A DNA stretch of 64,000 nucleotides. It comes from Prionace glauca (Eukaryota > Chordata > Chondrichthyes > Carcharhiniformes > Carcharhinidae). A program made the position numbers and the translations under genes. Numbering within the stretch: position 1 is the first letter of the stretch; each line of letters starts with the position of its first letter. Below, one piece after another: positions 53,961-64,000 of this stretch. The stretch lies in NCBI GenBank assembly GCA_037974335.1, contig CM075729.1, forward strand, positions 125,873,498 to 125,937,497, written 5' to 3'. The notes beneath the pieces were generated by a model. The model was not told the DNA's origin. It saw nothing but the letters and a program-made list of their open reading frames with translations, and searched no databases.

Positions 53961-54384
53961 ATTCAAAATAGGGTGTGTGATCACCATCGTGTTGCTTCCT
54001 GTTTATAATAACTCCTGGGTAATACATGAGTGGGTCACTTCCCTTTTGTTAAACCAAGCCCTAAGGGAAGGAGATCTGCACTGCTTCTGAAACCGACACA
54101 AAAGGGGAACCCAATAATGAGAACCTTCATCCAAAAATGACACATTGGATGAGCTTGTGAGAGACAATATTTAGATCCATATATCACATATAGAGTTTTT
54201 AAAAGGGGATGCAGGAGCTGTGAGACCTCGGCTTTGATGCAAACACACATTTGAAGGTGATACACCGTTTGAAAAGATAGCCAGGCCCTTTGCTTGATCA
54301 GAATGTTCAAAGACTGCATTTTGTCAGTTGAGACAGAATCCAAATTTGCCTCCTCTTTATCCTGTCATGGAATATGTGCATCGC
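53961..54384. other. No gene or element recognised
   Basis: A 102-codon minus-strand frame (54035-54343) has no recognisable domain. Confidence 0.4.
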
Positions 54385-55035
54385 TTGGCATTGTCACCAT
54401 TTGGTACTCATCCCTAACTGCCCATTGAGCTGACTGGGTTGCTAAGAGCGCAGTTAGGAGTAAACCATATTGCTTTGGGTCTGGAGTCACGTGTAGGCCA
54501 GCCCAGGAAGGGAAGGCAGATTCCCTTCCCTAAAGGAACGATGGCACAGTGCTGTCTCACAGTGCCAGGGACCTGGATTCAATTCCCGGTCTCGGGTCAC
54601 TGTCTGTGTGGAGTTTGTACATTCTCCCCGTGTCTGTGTGGGTTTCCTCCGGGTGCTCCAGTTTCCTCCCACAGTCCAAAAGTGTATGGATTTAGGTTGA
54701 TTGGCCGTGCTAGATTGACCCTAGTTTCAGGGGTGTTAGCAGAGTAAATATGTGGGGTTACGGGAATAGGGCCTGGGTGAGATTGTGGTCGGTGCAGCCT
54801 TGATGGGCCAAATGGCCTCCTTCTGCACTGTAGGGATTCTATAATTCTGAGCCAGGTAGGTTTGAACCCAGTTGCCATGGTCAGCATTACTGAGGAGTGA
54901 TTCATATTCCAGATTTTAGTGATTGAATTTAAATTTCATCATCTGCTGTTGTGAGATTAGAACCTACACCATCTGGATATGAACCTGGGCGCCAGGGTTA
55001 CTAGTCCTGTCATATTCACATTACATCACTGTTTC
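54385..55035 (-). mobile_element. D1 SINE split by a V-SINE
   Basis: End part 54385-54537 (GGAGTCACGTGTAGGCCAGC) and head side 54847-55035 (TGAATTTAAATTTCATCATC), interrupted by 54538-54846. Confidence 0.75.
54538..54846 (+). mobile_element. V-SINE type 1, full length, inside D1
   Basis: A box region shortened, B box ATTCAATTCCC, V core about 54605-54680 near consensus, end TAGGGATTCTATAATTC. Confidence 0.92.
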
Positions 55036-55413
55036 CCCTCTAGTAAGTCTGCGGCTGGGGAGGTGGCAGCAACTGGTTGCAATTTTCCTGTAGGAAGTTA
55101 GAACGCCTCAACATGTGGAATGCCTTCTGAAAATGTTGGAGAGGAGAGTTCTGCAGCAGTTAGGGGCATTGGTGTGGAGGGAACACCCAACTGGCCTTGC
55201 CAACAATGCTAACTTGGTGCTGTCTCCATTGGGACATTGAGCATCTAGCTTGGAAGCATACCCTACCCCCACTCCACCTCCAACCCCCCCATGCTCCTTA
55301 TACCCCCTGCAATACCCCTCGCCGCAAACAAGCTCTGTCACCTATCAGGAAGCCACCTCCAGAAATAATGATATGATTTTGTCATTTGTGGTCATACCTT
55401 TTTTTAAACTGTA
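55036..55413. other. No gene or element recognised
   Basis: C-rich patch at 55262-55320. No coding signal. Confidence 0.4.
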
Positions 55414-55458
55414 GGAGGAAACCGGAGCACCCGGAGGAAACCCAGGCAGACTAACAGA
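55414..55458 (-). mobile_element. Isolated V-core fragment
   Basis: About 45 bases of near-consensus V core (GGAAACCGGAGCACCCGGAG) with neither tRNA head nor 3' end around it. Confidence 0.8.
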
Positions 55459-55497
55459 AAGAAGGGGGACACCTCCATCACGGAAAAACCCACATTG

Positions 55498-55757
55498 GCG
55501 TGCTAAAAACAATAATTGTTCTCTCGACTCACATTGTCTGCACTTGTAAAGACTTGATTACCTGTAAAGACTCGCATTCCAACCATTATCTTCTAATTGA
55601 GTTTGTGTCTATATGTGAAATAAATCCTGCACTCACCTAATGAAGGAACGGTTCTCCAAAAGCTTGTGATACCAAATAAACCTGTTGGACTTTAACCTGG
55701 TGTTGTGAGATTACTTACTGTGCCGACCCTAGTCCATTGCCGGCAATTCCATATCAA
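55498..55757 (+). repeat. P-family long copy
   Basis: Shares its upstream part with 34800-34980, a worn motif (CTAATGAAGGAACGG), then CAAATAAACCTGTTGGAC and the common end. Confidence 0.82.
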
Positions 55758-56353
55758 AACAATAATTTGCAGCCAATTTGTTTTTACCTGCTTGACATTA
55801 TTTTCTGCCCACCCACTGCCAACTCCCATAGAGAATGAAATGTGCCAGGGATCCATCCTCCCATTCCCTGCCCAATTCTTCTGCCCCTCACCCCACCCCA
55901 GCCCCTTCCCCCGCCATTTCACTGCCTCCAAATCCTGTCTGCATGGGATGAGAAAATCAAGTTCATAGAGAAGGAAGCAGGAAAGATGTAAATTGGCCTC
56001 TCCTACATGTGACTCCAAACCCATTGATATGTGGTTGGCCCTGAGATGCCCTCTGGAATGGCCTAGCAAGACACTCGGTTGTATCCAATCGCCATGAAGG
56101 AATGAAATGGACAGACCACCCAGCATCGACCAGAAACAACAATGATAAACCCCGGCAACATGTGAGGGTTTGTGCCAAAATGAAGAGAACTATCTCACAG
56201 ACTAGTCATATGGTCACACTCTTGGAATCATACATATCAGATAATATCCCAGACACAACCATCGCCATTGCTGGGCACGTCCTGTCTCAGAGGCAGGTTG
56301 AACACCACTCAGAAGATGGGAAAGGCGTAGAATGTAATCTTGGTGGAGGACTT
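55758..56353. other. No gene or element recognised
   Basis: C-rich at 55850-55920. A 144-codon minus-strand frame (55692-56126) overlaps the P copy and shows no domain. Confidence 0.4.
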
Positions 56354-57380
56354 GGGCGGCACGGTAGCACAGTGGTTAGCACTGCTGCTTCACAGCTCCA
56401 AGATCCTGGGTTCGATTCCCGGCTCAGGTCACTGTCTGTGTGGAGGTTGCACAATCTCTTCATGTCTGCGTGGGTTTCCTCCGGGTGAACATAGAACAAC
56501 ACAGCACGGGAAACAGGCCCTTCGGCCCAACGAGCCCGCACCGCCGTCCCATTGTCTCAGTGACCCATTCATGATTTTAGTCTACGCCTAATGTGCGAGG
56601 ATCAGGGAGGTCCAATATAGGGACAATTTGTTACCCAATCAATCAGCCTAAAAGCACATCTTTGGGATGTGGGAGGAAACCGGAGCACCCGGAGGAAGAT
56701 CCTGCCTAATCCGGTTGTATCTAGCCCTCCCCCAGTTTAACACCCTCCCCTTAGGACAGGTTTCATCTTTATCCATTAATATCTTAAACCAGACAGAGTT
56801 GTGGTCACTGTTAGCCACATGCTCTCCTACTTCAACGTCAACCACCTGCCCAGGCTCATTCCCCAGAACCAAGTCCAGTATAGCCCCCTCTCTGGTCGGG
56901 CTATCCACATACTGCTCCAGGGATCCTTCCATTACACACTGTACAAATTCCTCCCCGTCAGCACCCTCTGATCTCGGCACTTTCCAATCTACCCCGGGGA
57001 GATTAAAATCTCCCACTACCACCACCCTATTCTTCCTGCACTTATCTAGAATGTCCCTGCTTATCCCTTCTTCCACAGCTGTTGGGCGGTCTGTAGTACA
57101 CACCCAACATAGTAACATCTCCCTTCTATTCCTCAACTCCACCCATAGCGACTCGATTCCTATATCCAGGTGCTCCGGTTTCCTCCCGCAGTCCAAAGAG
57201 GTGCGGGTTTGATTGATTGGCCATGCTAAGAAATTGCCACTTAGTGTCCAGGGATGTGTAGGTTAGAGGGATTAGTGGGTATAATATGTAGGGATATGGG
57301 GGTGGGGCCTGGGCGGGATTGTGTTTGGTGCAGACTCGATGGGCCGAAAGGCCTCTTTCGGCACTGTAGGGTTCTATGAT
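56354..57380 (+). mobile_element. V-SINE type 1 split inside its V core
   Basis: Head and first half of the core 56354-56488 (ends CCTCCGGGTG), second half and 3' part 57166-57380 (starts CAGGTGCTCCGG). The insert between is a minus-strand LINE. Confidence 0.92.
56489..57165 (-). mobile_element. CR1-F type LINE: endonuclease fused to the V-core 3' UTR
   Basis: The minus strand encodes an intact AP-endonuclease stretch (VVVVGDFNLPGVDW, DSPTREGAILDLVLGNE, NSDHNSVWF; 56690-57150). Near 56692 it joins directly to the second half of a V core, then to the CR1-F 3' end (GGGCCGAAGGGCCTG). The whole RT is absent. GGTG-like bases flank the insert. Confidence 0.88.
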
Positions 57381-57389
57381 GATGACTTC

Positions 57390-57650
57390 CATGTCCATCA
57401 CCAAAAGTGGCTTGGTAGCAATACCATAGATAGGGTGCTAAAGGACATAACTGCCAGACTGTGACTGTGGCAGGCGGTGAATGAACCAAAAGGAGAGAAA
57501 AACATGACTTCATCCTCACAAACCAATCTGCCATAGATTCATCTATGTGGGATAGACTTCAAGCAGATCTTGCAACTAAACGCGGGACAGCCATGAGGTG
57601 CTGTGGACCATTAGCAACAGCAGAATTGTATTCAACCACAATCTATAACC
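57390..57650 (+). mobile_element. Retroelement-like fragment, unclassified
   Basis: Broken protein-like wording (AGTGGCTTGGTAGCAATACC) that I associate with dispersed shark repeats. No second copy in this window to confirm it. Confidence 0.35.
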
Positions 57651-57654
57651 TCAT

Positions 57655-58105
57655 GGCCAAGCCAACATTTGCTCCCCACCCCTAATTGTCCTTGAGAATG
57701 TGGTGGTGAGCCGCCTTCTTGAAGTGCATACAGTGTAGGCACACCGCAGTGCTGTTAGGGAGAAAATTCCAAGTGTTTGACCCAGCGACGGTGAAGAAAC
57801 GGTAATATATTTCCAATCAGGATGGTGAGTGACTTGGAGGAGAGCACCAAATGGTGGTGTTCCCATGTGTCTGCTGCCTTTGTTCTTCTAGATGGTAGTG
57901 GTCATGTATTTGGAATGCTGTTGAAGGAGCCCTGGGTGAGTTGCCACTGTGCATCCTGTGGATAGCACACACGGCTCCCACTAGGCATCGGCGATAGAGG
58001 GAGTGAACGTTCGTGGATGGGGTGCCAATCAGGCAGGCTGCTTTGCTCCAGTTGGTGTTGAGCCTCTTGAGTGCTGTTGGAGCTGCACTCATTCAGACAA
58101 GCGGA
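57655..58105 (+). mobile_element. D2-type repeat, long copy
   Basis: CCAACATTTGCTCCCCACCC start, GTGGTGTTCCCATGTGTCTG middle, as in 36290-36565. Non-coding. Confidence 0.6.
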
Positions 58106-58111
58106 ACCAGT

Positions 58112-58790
58112 GATTAGGAACTTTGGTAGTGTGGAGAGACTGAAGAATGGGATCATTTGAGTGAGCTGGAAAAGAGTAAGAGCAAATACGATAAAGGTGT
58201 CCAAAATCATACTGGGTTTGGCTGAGAAAGTAAAGGGAAATTCTCTTCAAAATTACAGATGGCAATTGAGTGGCAATCAGAGGACATACATATCAGGTTA
58301 AGGACAATAGGGCCAGAAGCAACATGGAAAAATAACAGTGGCACAGTGGTCAGCACTGCTTCCTCACAGCGCCAGGAACCTGGGTTCGATTCCCAACTTG
58401 GGTCACAATCTGTGTGGAGTCAGCCCATTTTCCCTCCATCTGCATGGGTTTCCTCCGGGTGCTCTGATTTCTTCCCACAGTACAAAAGACGTGCTGGTTA
58501 GGTACGTTTGCCCTGCTAAATTCTCCCTCAGTGTACTGCATAGGTGCTGGATTGTGGTGACTAGGGGATTTTCACAGTAAGTGTTAATTAATGGAAGCCC
58601 ACTTGTGACACTAATGTACTGACTTTAAGTTATTATCAGCTGGCGTGAGTAAACTAAAAGTTGATTTAACAGTTGGCATGGAAAATACTTGTAATGGTTG
58701 TAGGAGCTGATGTATTGGTAACTTTTAACAGGGATTCAGATAAATGCTTGAAGGAAAATGCATGCAGGGCTAATTGAATATTATTTAAGT
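58112..58790 (+). mobile_element. CR1-L LINE fragment split by a V-SINE
   Basis: 58112-58335 and 58638-58790 read as a worn RT C-terminus (GGTGTCCAAAATCATACTGG, AACAGGGATTCAGATAAATG). Confidence 0.6.
58336..58637 (+). mobile_element. V-SINE type 2, full length, inside CR1-L
   Basis: A box TGGCACAGTGG, B box GGTTCGATTCC, V core about 58412-58490, type 2 middle and end. Confidence 0.9.
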
Positions 58791-58834
58791 GGAGAAAGAC
58801 TACAGAAAAAACAGCACAGAATGATTTGGAATAC

Positions 58835-58920
58835 CTGGAATACTGGAATACCACACCTGGAATACTGGAATACCACACCTGGAATACTGGAATAATGGAA
58901 TACCACATCTGGAATACTGT
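58835..58920 (+). repeat. 22-bp minisatellite derived from a LINE
   Basis: ACACCTGGAATACTGGAATACC-like units repeat three to four times (58840-58905). The last, ACATCTGGAATACTGT, continues into the CR1 reading that follows. Confidence 0.88.
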
Positions 58921-59450
58921 AAATAGTTTTGTGCCCCTTTGCTACAGAACGATATATTGGTATTGGAGACAATGCAATGAAATTTCACTAGGTTGATCCT
59001 GCGTATGGATGAATTTTCTTCTGAGGAGATGTTGAGTGCTCTTGTACTCAATGGACAATGAGAGATGATCTAATTAAGATATATCAGATTCTCAGGGATC
59101 TTAACTGGGTAGATTATGAGAGGTTGTTCCCCTTTGAGGGAGAGTCTAGGACTAGAGGACACAACCTCAGAGTAAGATGTTGCCCATTTAAGACAGTGAC
59201 GATGAGGATTTCTTCTCTAAGAACGTTCTGGAAGTATGGAATCCAGATGGCTGTAGAGGTTCGGTTGTTACATATATTCAAGGCTGGGATATACAGATTT
59301 TTAATCCGTAAGGGAATCAAGAGTTATGGGATAAGGTGGGAAACTGGAGTTGTGAATTATCATATCAGATCAGTCATGATCTCATTAAATGATGGGGTAG
59401 GCTCGATGGGCAGAATTCTCTACTTTGATTCCATGTCTGATGGTCGATGT
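58890..59450 (+). mobile_element. CR1-I type LINE, 5' end replaced by minisatellite
   Basis: RT C-terminus from the LEYC region (58905) through MRDDLIKIYQILRDLNWVDY to the 3' UTR (ATGGGGTAGGCTCGATGGGC). Frame mostly open at 59058-59400. Confidence 0.85.
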
Positions 59451-59596
59451 TATGCAGGGGTAGAATTGTCTCCATCTAACATTCACAAGATGCACTGCAG
59501 CGACTCACCAAGGTTTCTTCAACGTCAACTGCCAAAGTGTTACAACTACCATCTGGAAGGACAAAAGCTGCCGATAAATGGAAGTACCCCTACCAA

Positions 59597-59733
59597 AATG
59601 GTTGATTGGCCATGCTAAATTGCCCTTTCGTGTCAAGGGGTTTAGCAGGGTAAATTCATGGGGTTTGGAGATAGGGTTTGGGTGGGATTGTTGTCAGTGC
59701 AGGCTCAATGGGTCAACTGTAGCGATTGTATGA
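59597..59733 (+). mobile_element. V-SINE type 1, 3' third
   Basis: Starts GATTGGCCATGCTAAATTGC and ends GCGATTGTATGATA. Head and core absent. Confidence 0.85.
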
Positions 59734-60056
59734 TATATCTGTCCTTATACGTATGTCCAATTTCCCTTTGCAATTGAACTTGCTCCCAACACCTTCTCAG
59801 CTCATTAGCACCATAACACTTATAACATCTCTCCGTGAAAAAATCCTAATCAACTTTACCCGCCTCCCTAGTTTTTTTTTGCCATTTATTTTACTCTGCC
59901 CCTTTTGTTTGCTGATCCCTTCCCCTCCCCCTCCTCTGCCTCCGAACCCCACACGACCTGTGCAAACGCATCCTTCCCAGTCTGCATTATCACTTTCAAC
60001 AACTCTATGAATCTTAAATTCACGTCAACGTAGCAACGGGGACATAGAGTTTAAAA
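59734..60056. other. No gene or element recognised
   Basis: C/T-rich (poly(T) at 59871-59880, CCCCTCCCCCTCC near 59925). No gene. Confidence 0.35.
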
Positions 60057-60306
60057 TTTTAAAGTTTATTCGTTAGTCACGGGTAAGGAATGCCGCAAGG
60101 ATGTAACTGTGAAATTTCCCCAGTCACCACACCACGGCACCTGTTTGGGTCAATGCACCTAACCAATATGTCTTTCAGACTGTGGGGGGAATCCCACACA
60201 GACAAGAGGAGAATGTGTAAACCCCTCACAGACAGTGATTCAAGCTGGGAATTGAACCTGGGTCCCTGGTGCTGTGAGGCAGCAGTGCTAACCACTGTAT
60301 CACTGC
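60057..60306 (-). mobile_element. V-SINE type 2
   Basis: End complement AAAGTTTATTCGTTAGTCAC, V core strongly shortened (60175-60215), head with CACTGTATCACTGC at 60306. Confidence 0.88.
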
Positions 60307-60412
60307 AAAGAACCAGGAGGTTACGTTGTACTTTATAAGTGATTTCTAAGCAAAGACAAATGAGGAAACATGGGAATAAAAAATGTGTAAGAGAGGCAGG
60401 GTGGAATATGAA

Positions 60413-61403
60413 CATAAACATAAGAAATAGGAGCAGGAGTAGGCCATCTGGCCCTTCGAGCCTGCCCCGCCATTCAATAAGATCATGGCTGATCTGTCGT
60501 GGCTCAGTTCCACATTCCCGCCCTCTCCCCATAACCCTTAACCCCTCTCTTATCAAAAACCCATCAACCCGCGTCTTAAAAATATTTAGCGAGGCAGCCT
60601 CCACCACTTCAACGGGCAGAGAATTCCAGAGATTCACCACCCTTTGACTGAAGAAGTTCTTCCTCAACTCCGTTCTAAAACACCCCCCCTTTATTTTGAG
60701 GCTGTGCCCCCTAGTCCTACTGTCCTTTCTGAGCGGGAAGAGTCTCTCCACCTCTATCCTATCCATCCCATTCATCATCTTATACGTCTCAATGAGATCT
60801 CCCCTCATTCTTCTAAACTCTAACAAGTACAAGCCTAGTTTATTCAGCCTCTCCTCATAGCTCAACCCCCTCAACTCCAGCATCAGCCTAGTAAACCTCC
60901 TCTGCACTCCATCCAAGGCCAAAATATCCTTGCGTAAGTATGGCGCCCAAAACTGCACACAGTACTCCAGCTGCAGCCTCACCAATGCCCTATACAGCTG
61001 CAGCAAGACCTCTACTTTTATATTCAATCCCCTTCGCTACGAAGGCCAGCATCCCATTCGCCTTCCTGACCACCTGCTGCACCTGCAAGCTGGGTTTTTG
61101 CGACTCATGCACAAGGACCCCGAGGTCCCTCTGCACCGTCGCCTGCTGCAGTTTTTCTCCACCTAAGTAATAATCCTTCCTACCATTATTCTTACCAAAG
61201 TGGACCACCTCGCACTTGCCAACATTAAATTCCATTTGCCAGTTCCTGGCCCATTCGCCCAGCCTATCTAGATCCTTCTGCAGACTCTCCACTCCCTCCG
61301 CACAATTTGCCTTTCCACCAATCTTGGTGTCATCAGCAAATTTCGACACCCTGCACTCGGTTCCCTCCTCCAGATCATCTATATAAACGGTAAATAGCTG
61401 AGT
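60413..61403 (-). mobile_element. CR1-A LINE, second longest copy
   Basis: The minus strand encodes TIYIDDLEEGTEC-like start (worn), SKFADDTKIGGKANCAEG, VQRDLGVLVHESQKPSLQ, then after a frame change the C-terminus (YRALVRLQLEYCVQFW) to the 3' UTR and TTCTTATG tail. Confidence 0.94.
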
Positions 61404-61895
61404 GAATGAAGAATGGTAGACCATTTAGGCACCAACCAACAAAAAAATTGTTTCCTCCGCTTCGTGACTGCACAGTTAGATCTTTGCGCTCCTTTCTGTA
61501 TGGCTTCCCTATTGAGTTAAGTTCAAATGTGGTCTGAAAGATCTCACTTCTCTCTGACAACTGCACATGACTGTTAAACATTGAAGTGTTTCTCTTGCTT
61601 CCATGGACTGCCGAAAGTAAAACAAAGAAGATAGTCTCTTAGCTACTTGATTTGAGATTTTCATTGGGTTTGGGTGGATGGATGAGCTGACAATGTTCCC
61701 TCAACCCGTCCTCTCCAGAGCACCCTCATTGTAGTAAAGTGTCAGCAGCCTTTTGAGTCCCCAGTCAATATATCATCATAAGCTCTTGTCAACAGATCAA
61801 CCAGGGAAACCATGGGAACTAGTAATATTTAGCAATATTCCCAATAAAGCACAATGCTGGTTTGTGCTTCTGCCTAAACCACCATCCCTGCTTGT
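61404..61895. other. No gene or element recognised
   Basis: Short frames only. Confidence 0.4.
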
Positions 61896-61972
61896 CTGTT
61901 TATTTATCTAATATTCATTCTTGGAATGCGGATTTCACTGACATTGGTTACGCATCCCTAATGGTCCTTGAT
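61896..61972 (+). mobile_element. D-family SINE end scrap
   Basis: TATTCATTCTTGGAATGCGG followed by ACGCATCCCTAATGGTCCTT, as in other D copies. Confidence 0.5.
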
Positions 61973-62324
61973 CTGAGTGTAGATGGGGGCAGTATAGTTG
62001 ATGTCGTCCACATGGACTTCATTAAGTAAGAAGTCTCCCAACACCAGGTTAAAGTCCAACAGGTTTATTTGGAATCACAAGCTTTTGAGCACCGCCCCTT
62101 CATCAGATGAGTCCCATTTTCTCTGAAAGCTCATGATTCCAAATGAACCTGTTGGATTTTAGCCTGCTGTTGGGAGGTTTCTTACTGTACCTACCCCAGT
62201 CCAATGTCGGTAGCGCCACATCAGGACTTTTTTCAAGGCTTTTAACAATCTACCCACATGGGAGACTGAAAAAGGTCAGAGCCCATGGGATCCAGGCCAT
62301 TTGGCAAATTGGTGACAAATTTGG
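61973..62324 (+). mobile_element. CR1-like RT palm fragment split by a P element
   Basis: 61973-62023 encodes VDVVHMDFIK (palm motif A). 62225-62324 continues (FKAFNNLPTWETEKGQ-like). The P palindrome lies between. Confidence 0.72.
62024..62224. repeat. P-family palindrome inside a LINE
   Basis: Arms CAGGTTAAAGTCCAACAGG and AACCTGTTGGATTTTAGCC, with a worn motif in the left arm's complement (CTGATGAAGGGGCGGTGCTC). It interrupts an RT frame, showing movement as a unit. Confidence 0.87.
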
Positions 62325-63368
62325 GGTATAGAATATAAGAGTAGGATTCTGATGTTGCAGTTGTATAGAACGTTGGTTAGGCCTCACTTGGAGTACTGCG
62401 TCCAGTTCTGGTCGCCATACTACCGGAAGGATGTAGAGATCCTGGAGAGAGTGCAGAGGAGATTTACCAGGATGCTGCCTGGTATGGAAGGGCTGTCTCA
62501 CGAGGAAAGATTGAATGAACTTGGGCTGTTTTCCCTTGAGAGACGTCGGCTGAGGGGGGATCTAATAGAGGTTTATAAGATTATGAAGGGGATAGATAGA
62601 GTAAATGGTGGTAAGCTTTTTCCGCTATTAGAAATGGATAGAACGAGGGGTCACGGGCTTAGGGTGAGGGGGGCTAGGTATAAGACAAATATTAGAGGGC
62701 AGTTTTTCACACAAAGGGTAGTGGGGGTGTGGAATGCACTGCCGAGTAAGGTGGTGGAAGCAGGCACGCTAGGGTTGTTTAAGAGTCACTTAGACAGCCA
62801 CATGAGCGGTCTACATATAGGGGGATATATAGGCCTTACTAAACATTGTAGGCTTGGGATTCCGTTTTTGCCTCAGGGATGTTACAGTCTTTGCCTGTTT
62901 AATAGTGAATTTTTTGTCTCCACAGGCATTTAAGTCCACCTTGTTGACCAGCAAGGGGCATGCATGCGGCAGGTTGTAGTGGGCTGCTCTTGGATGTTGC
63001 TTCGGGAGTTGCCTATTGCTTCATGTCGTTAGTGTGCTTAAACTGGACCATCTCAGGGCAACATGACAGCTCAGAGACTATCTCTGTTGCTGTGTGGACA
63101 CATGGATTTGGCCTGTGTCCGTGGGAGTTTGCGCGTTCTCCCCGTGGTTGCGTGGGTTTCCTCCGGGTGCTCCGGTTTCCTCCCACATCCCAAAGATGTG
63201 CTTTTAGGCTGATTGATTGGGTAACAAATTGTCCCTATATTGGACCTCCCTGATCCTCGCACATTAGGCGTAGACTAAAATCATGAATAGGTCACTGAGA
63301 GAATGGGACGGCGGCACGGGCTCGTTGGGCCGAAGGGCCTGTTTCCCGTGCTGTGTTGTTCTTTATAC
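62325..63368 (+). mobile_element. CR1-F LINE 3' region with V-SINE core, longest copy
   Basis: The RT C-terminus is fully open (LYRTLVRPHLEYCVQFWSPY, RRLRGDLIEVYKIMKG, to VEAGTLGLFKSHLDSHMSG, 62352-62820). A long 3' UTR follows with the V core at about 63122-63200, and the end GGGCCGAAGGGCCTG, TTGTTCTTT. Confidence 0.93.
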
Positions 63369-63448
63369 TCTTTAAATTTGGCTGAGTGGTAGGAAGCTGT
63401 GTGATGGTCAAACGTTGTTTTTTGTGACTGGAAATCTGTGTCCAATGG

Positions 63449-63568
63449 TGTGCACAGTAAGAAGTCTCGCAACACCAGTTTAAAATCCAACCTATTTAAC
63501 CTGGTGTTGTGAGACTTCTTACTGTGTTTACCCCCCAGTCCAACGCCGGCATCTCCACATCATGGCTA
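63449..63568. repeat. P-family palindrome, shortest, no central motif
   Basis: GTAAGAAGTCTCGCAACACC against GGTGTTGTGAGACTTCTTAC, arms of about 35 bases. Right end CAACGCCGGCATCTCCACAT. Confidence 0.85.
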
Positions 63569-63571
63569 CTG

Positions 63572-64000
63572 TCAAGTGGTGTGCTGCAGAGATCGGCGCT
63601 GGGACCCTTGCTGTTTGTCGTGTACATTAAGGATTTAGATGTGAAGGTGAGGGGGTATGGTCAGAAAGTCTGCAAATGACACTAAGATCGGTGGTGTCGT
63701 AAATAGTGACGAGAAAAACCTAGGATGGCATAGATGGCTTGGTCACTGGGCAGAACGATGATAAATGGAAGTTAACTCTGAAAAGTGTGAGGTGATGCAA
63801 TTTGGGAGGGCTAATGAGGCAGGGAATATACAATGAACAGTAGGACACTCGGAAGTACAGAGGACCAGAGGGATCTTGGGGGGTAGAAGGGTGGGCGCAT
63901 GTCCCTGAAGGCAGCAGGACAGGTAGATAAGGTGGTTAAGAGGCATATGGGACACTTGCCTTTATTAGTCCAGACACTGAATTTAAGAGCAGAGAGGTTA
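63572..64000 (+). mobile_element. CR1-like LINE RT, runs off the window
   Basis: Degraded GVPQGS-type start (AGTGGTGTGCTGCAGAGATC), then ADDTKIGGVVNSD (63672-63710) and the linker. Several frame changes. Confidence 0.82.

Noticed and set aside
54035-54343. 102-codon minus-strand frame
   Set aside because: No domain, no splice context, composition like its flanks.
56667-57212. 181-codon + strand frame
   Set aside because: Antisense shadow of the LINE endonuclease encoded on the minus strand.
60077-61027. 316-codon minus-strand frame as a gene
   Set aside because: It runs from CR1-A RT through the CR1-A 3' UTR into unrelated sequence and a V-SINE: a chance joining of repeats.

Overview
The window looks like non-coding-rich nuclear DNA of a cartilaginous fish, most likely a shark. 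Three things point there: V-core tRNA SINEs of the elasmobranch HE1 type, many related CR1-like LINEs with short tandem 3' tails instead of poly(A), and an NKp30-like immunoglobulin-superfamily receptor gene. The species call is an inference. There are no rRNA genes, functional tRNA genes, CRISPR arrays or bacterial operons.

One host gene is well supported. Four exons on the + strand (33801-33858, 39577-39921, 45085-45197, 48873-48953) have matching splice sites and phases (1, 1, 0). They join without a frame break into a 198-residue type I membrane protein: signal peptide, one V-type Ig domain ending in a J-like GNGTKLQV strand, a short stalk, a transmembrane helix with a lysine near its outer end, and a tyrosine-free tail. 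Layout, length and residue pattern match NKp30 (NCR3), a natural-killer activating receptor. A possible remnant of a second V exon lies in intron 2 (43327-43406).

Nearly everything else is layered retroelements. CR1-like LINEs fall into groups named here by their tails: CR1-A (TTCTTATG repeats), CR1-E/G (ATGTTCT repeats), CR1-F (TTGTTCTT, carrying a V-SINE core in its 3' UTR), CR1-I (TTTCTATG), CR1-M (TTAGTTC), and older copies B, C, H, J, K, L. One L2-like LINE (12908-13802) and an older L2 tail are present. V-SINEs come in two forms: type 1 with a CR1-like GGATTCTATGA end, type 2 with an L2-like GTGACAATAATAAAT end. A second tRNA-headed SINE (D1) and its relatives (D2) also occur. Penelope-like element (PLE) fragments lie at 8990-9205, 23945-25020, 25985-27450 and 31080-31325. 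Two further non-coding families (P, often palindromic; S) share with the PLE 3' ends a CTGANGA-hairpin-GAAA motif resembling a hammerhead ribozyme core.

Region by region: 1-11.8 kb is mixed LINE/SINE debris with a mostly repeat-free stretch at 6.05-8.1 kb. 11.8-16.6 kb is an old CR1-C copy split by an L2 and a younger CR1-A, both with visible target-site duplications. 17-33.5 kb holds SINEs, CR1 copies and both long PLE remnants. 33.5-49 kb is the receptor gene, its introns packed with SINEs and LINEs. 49-64 kb holds the S and P families, a 52-bp SINE-derived tandem array, a LINE endonuclease fragment fused to a V core inside a V-SINE, and a second CR1-F copy. All element boundaries were set by eye and may be off by 5-20 bases.
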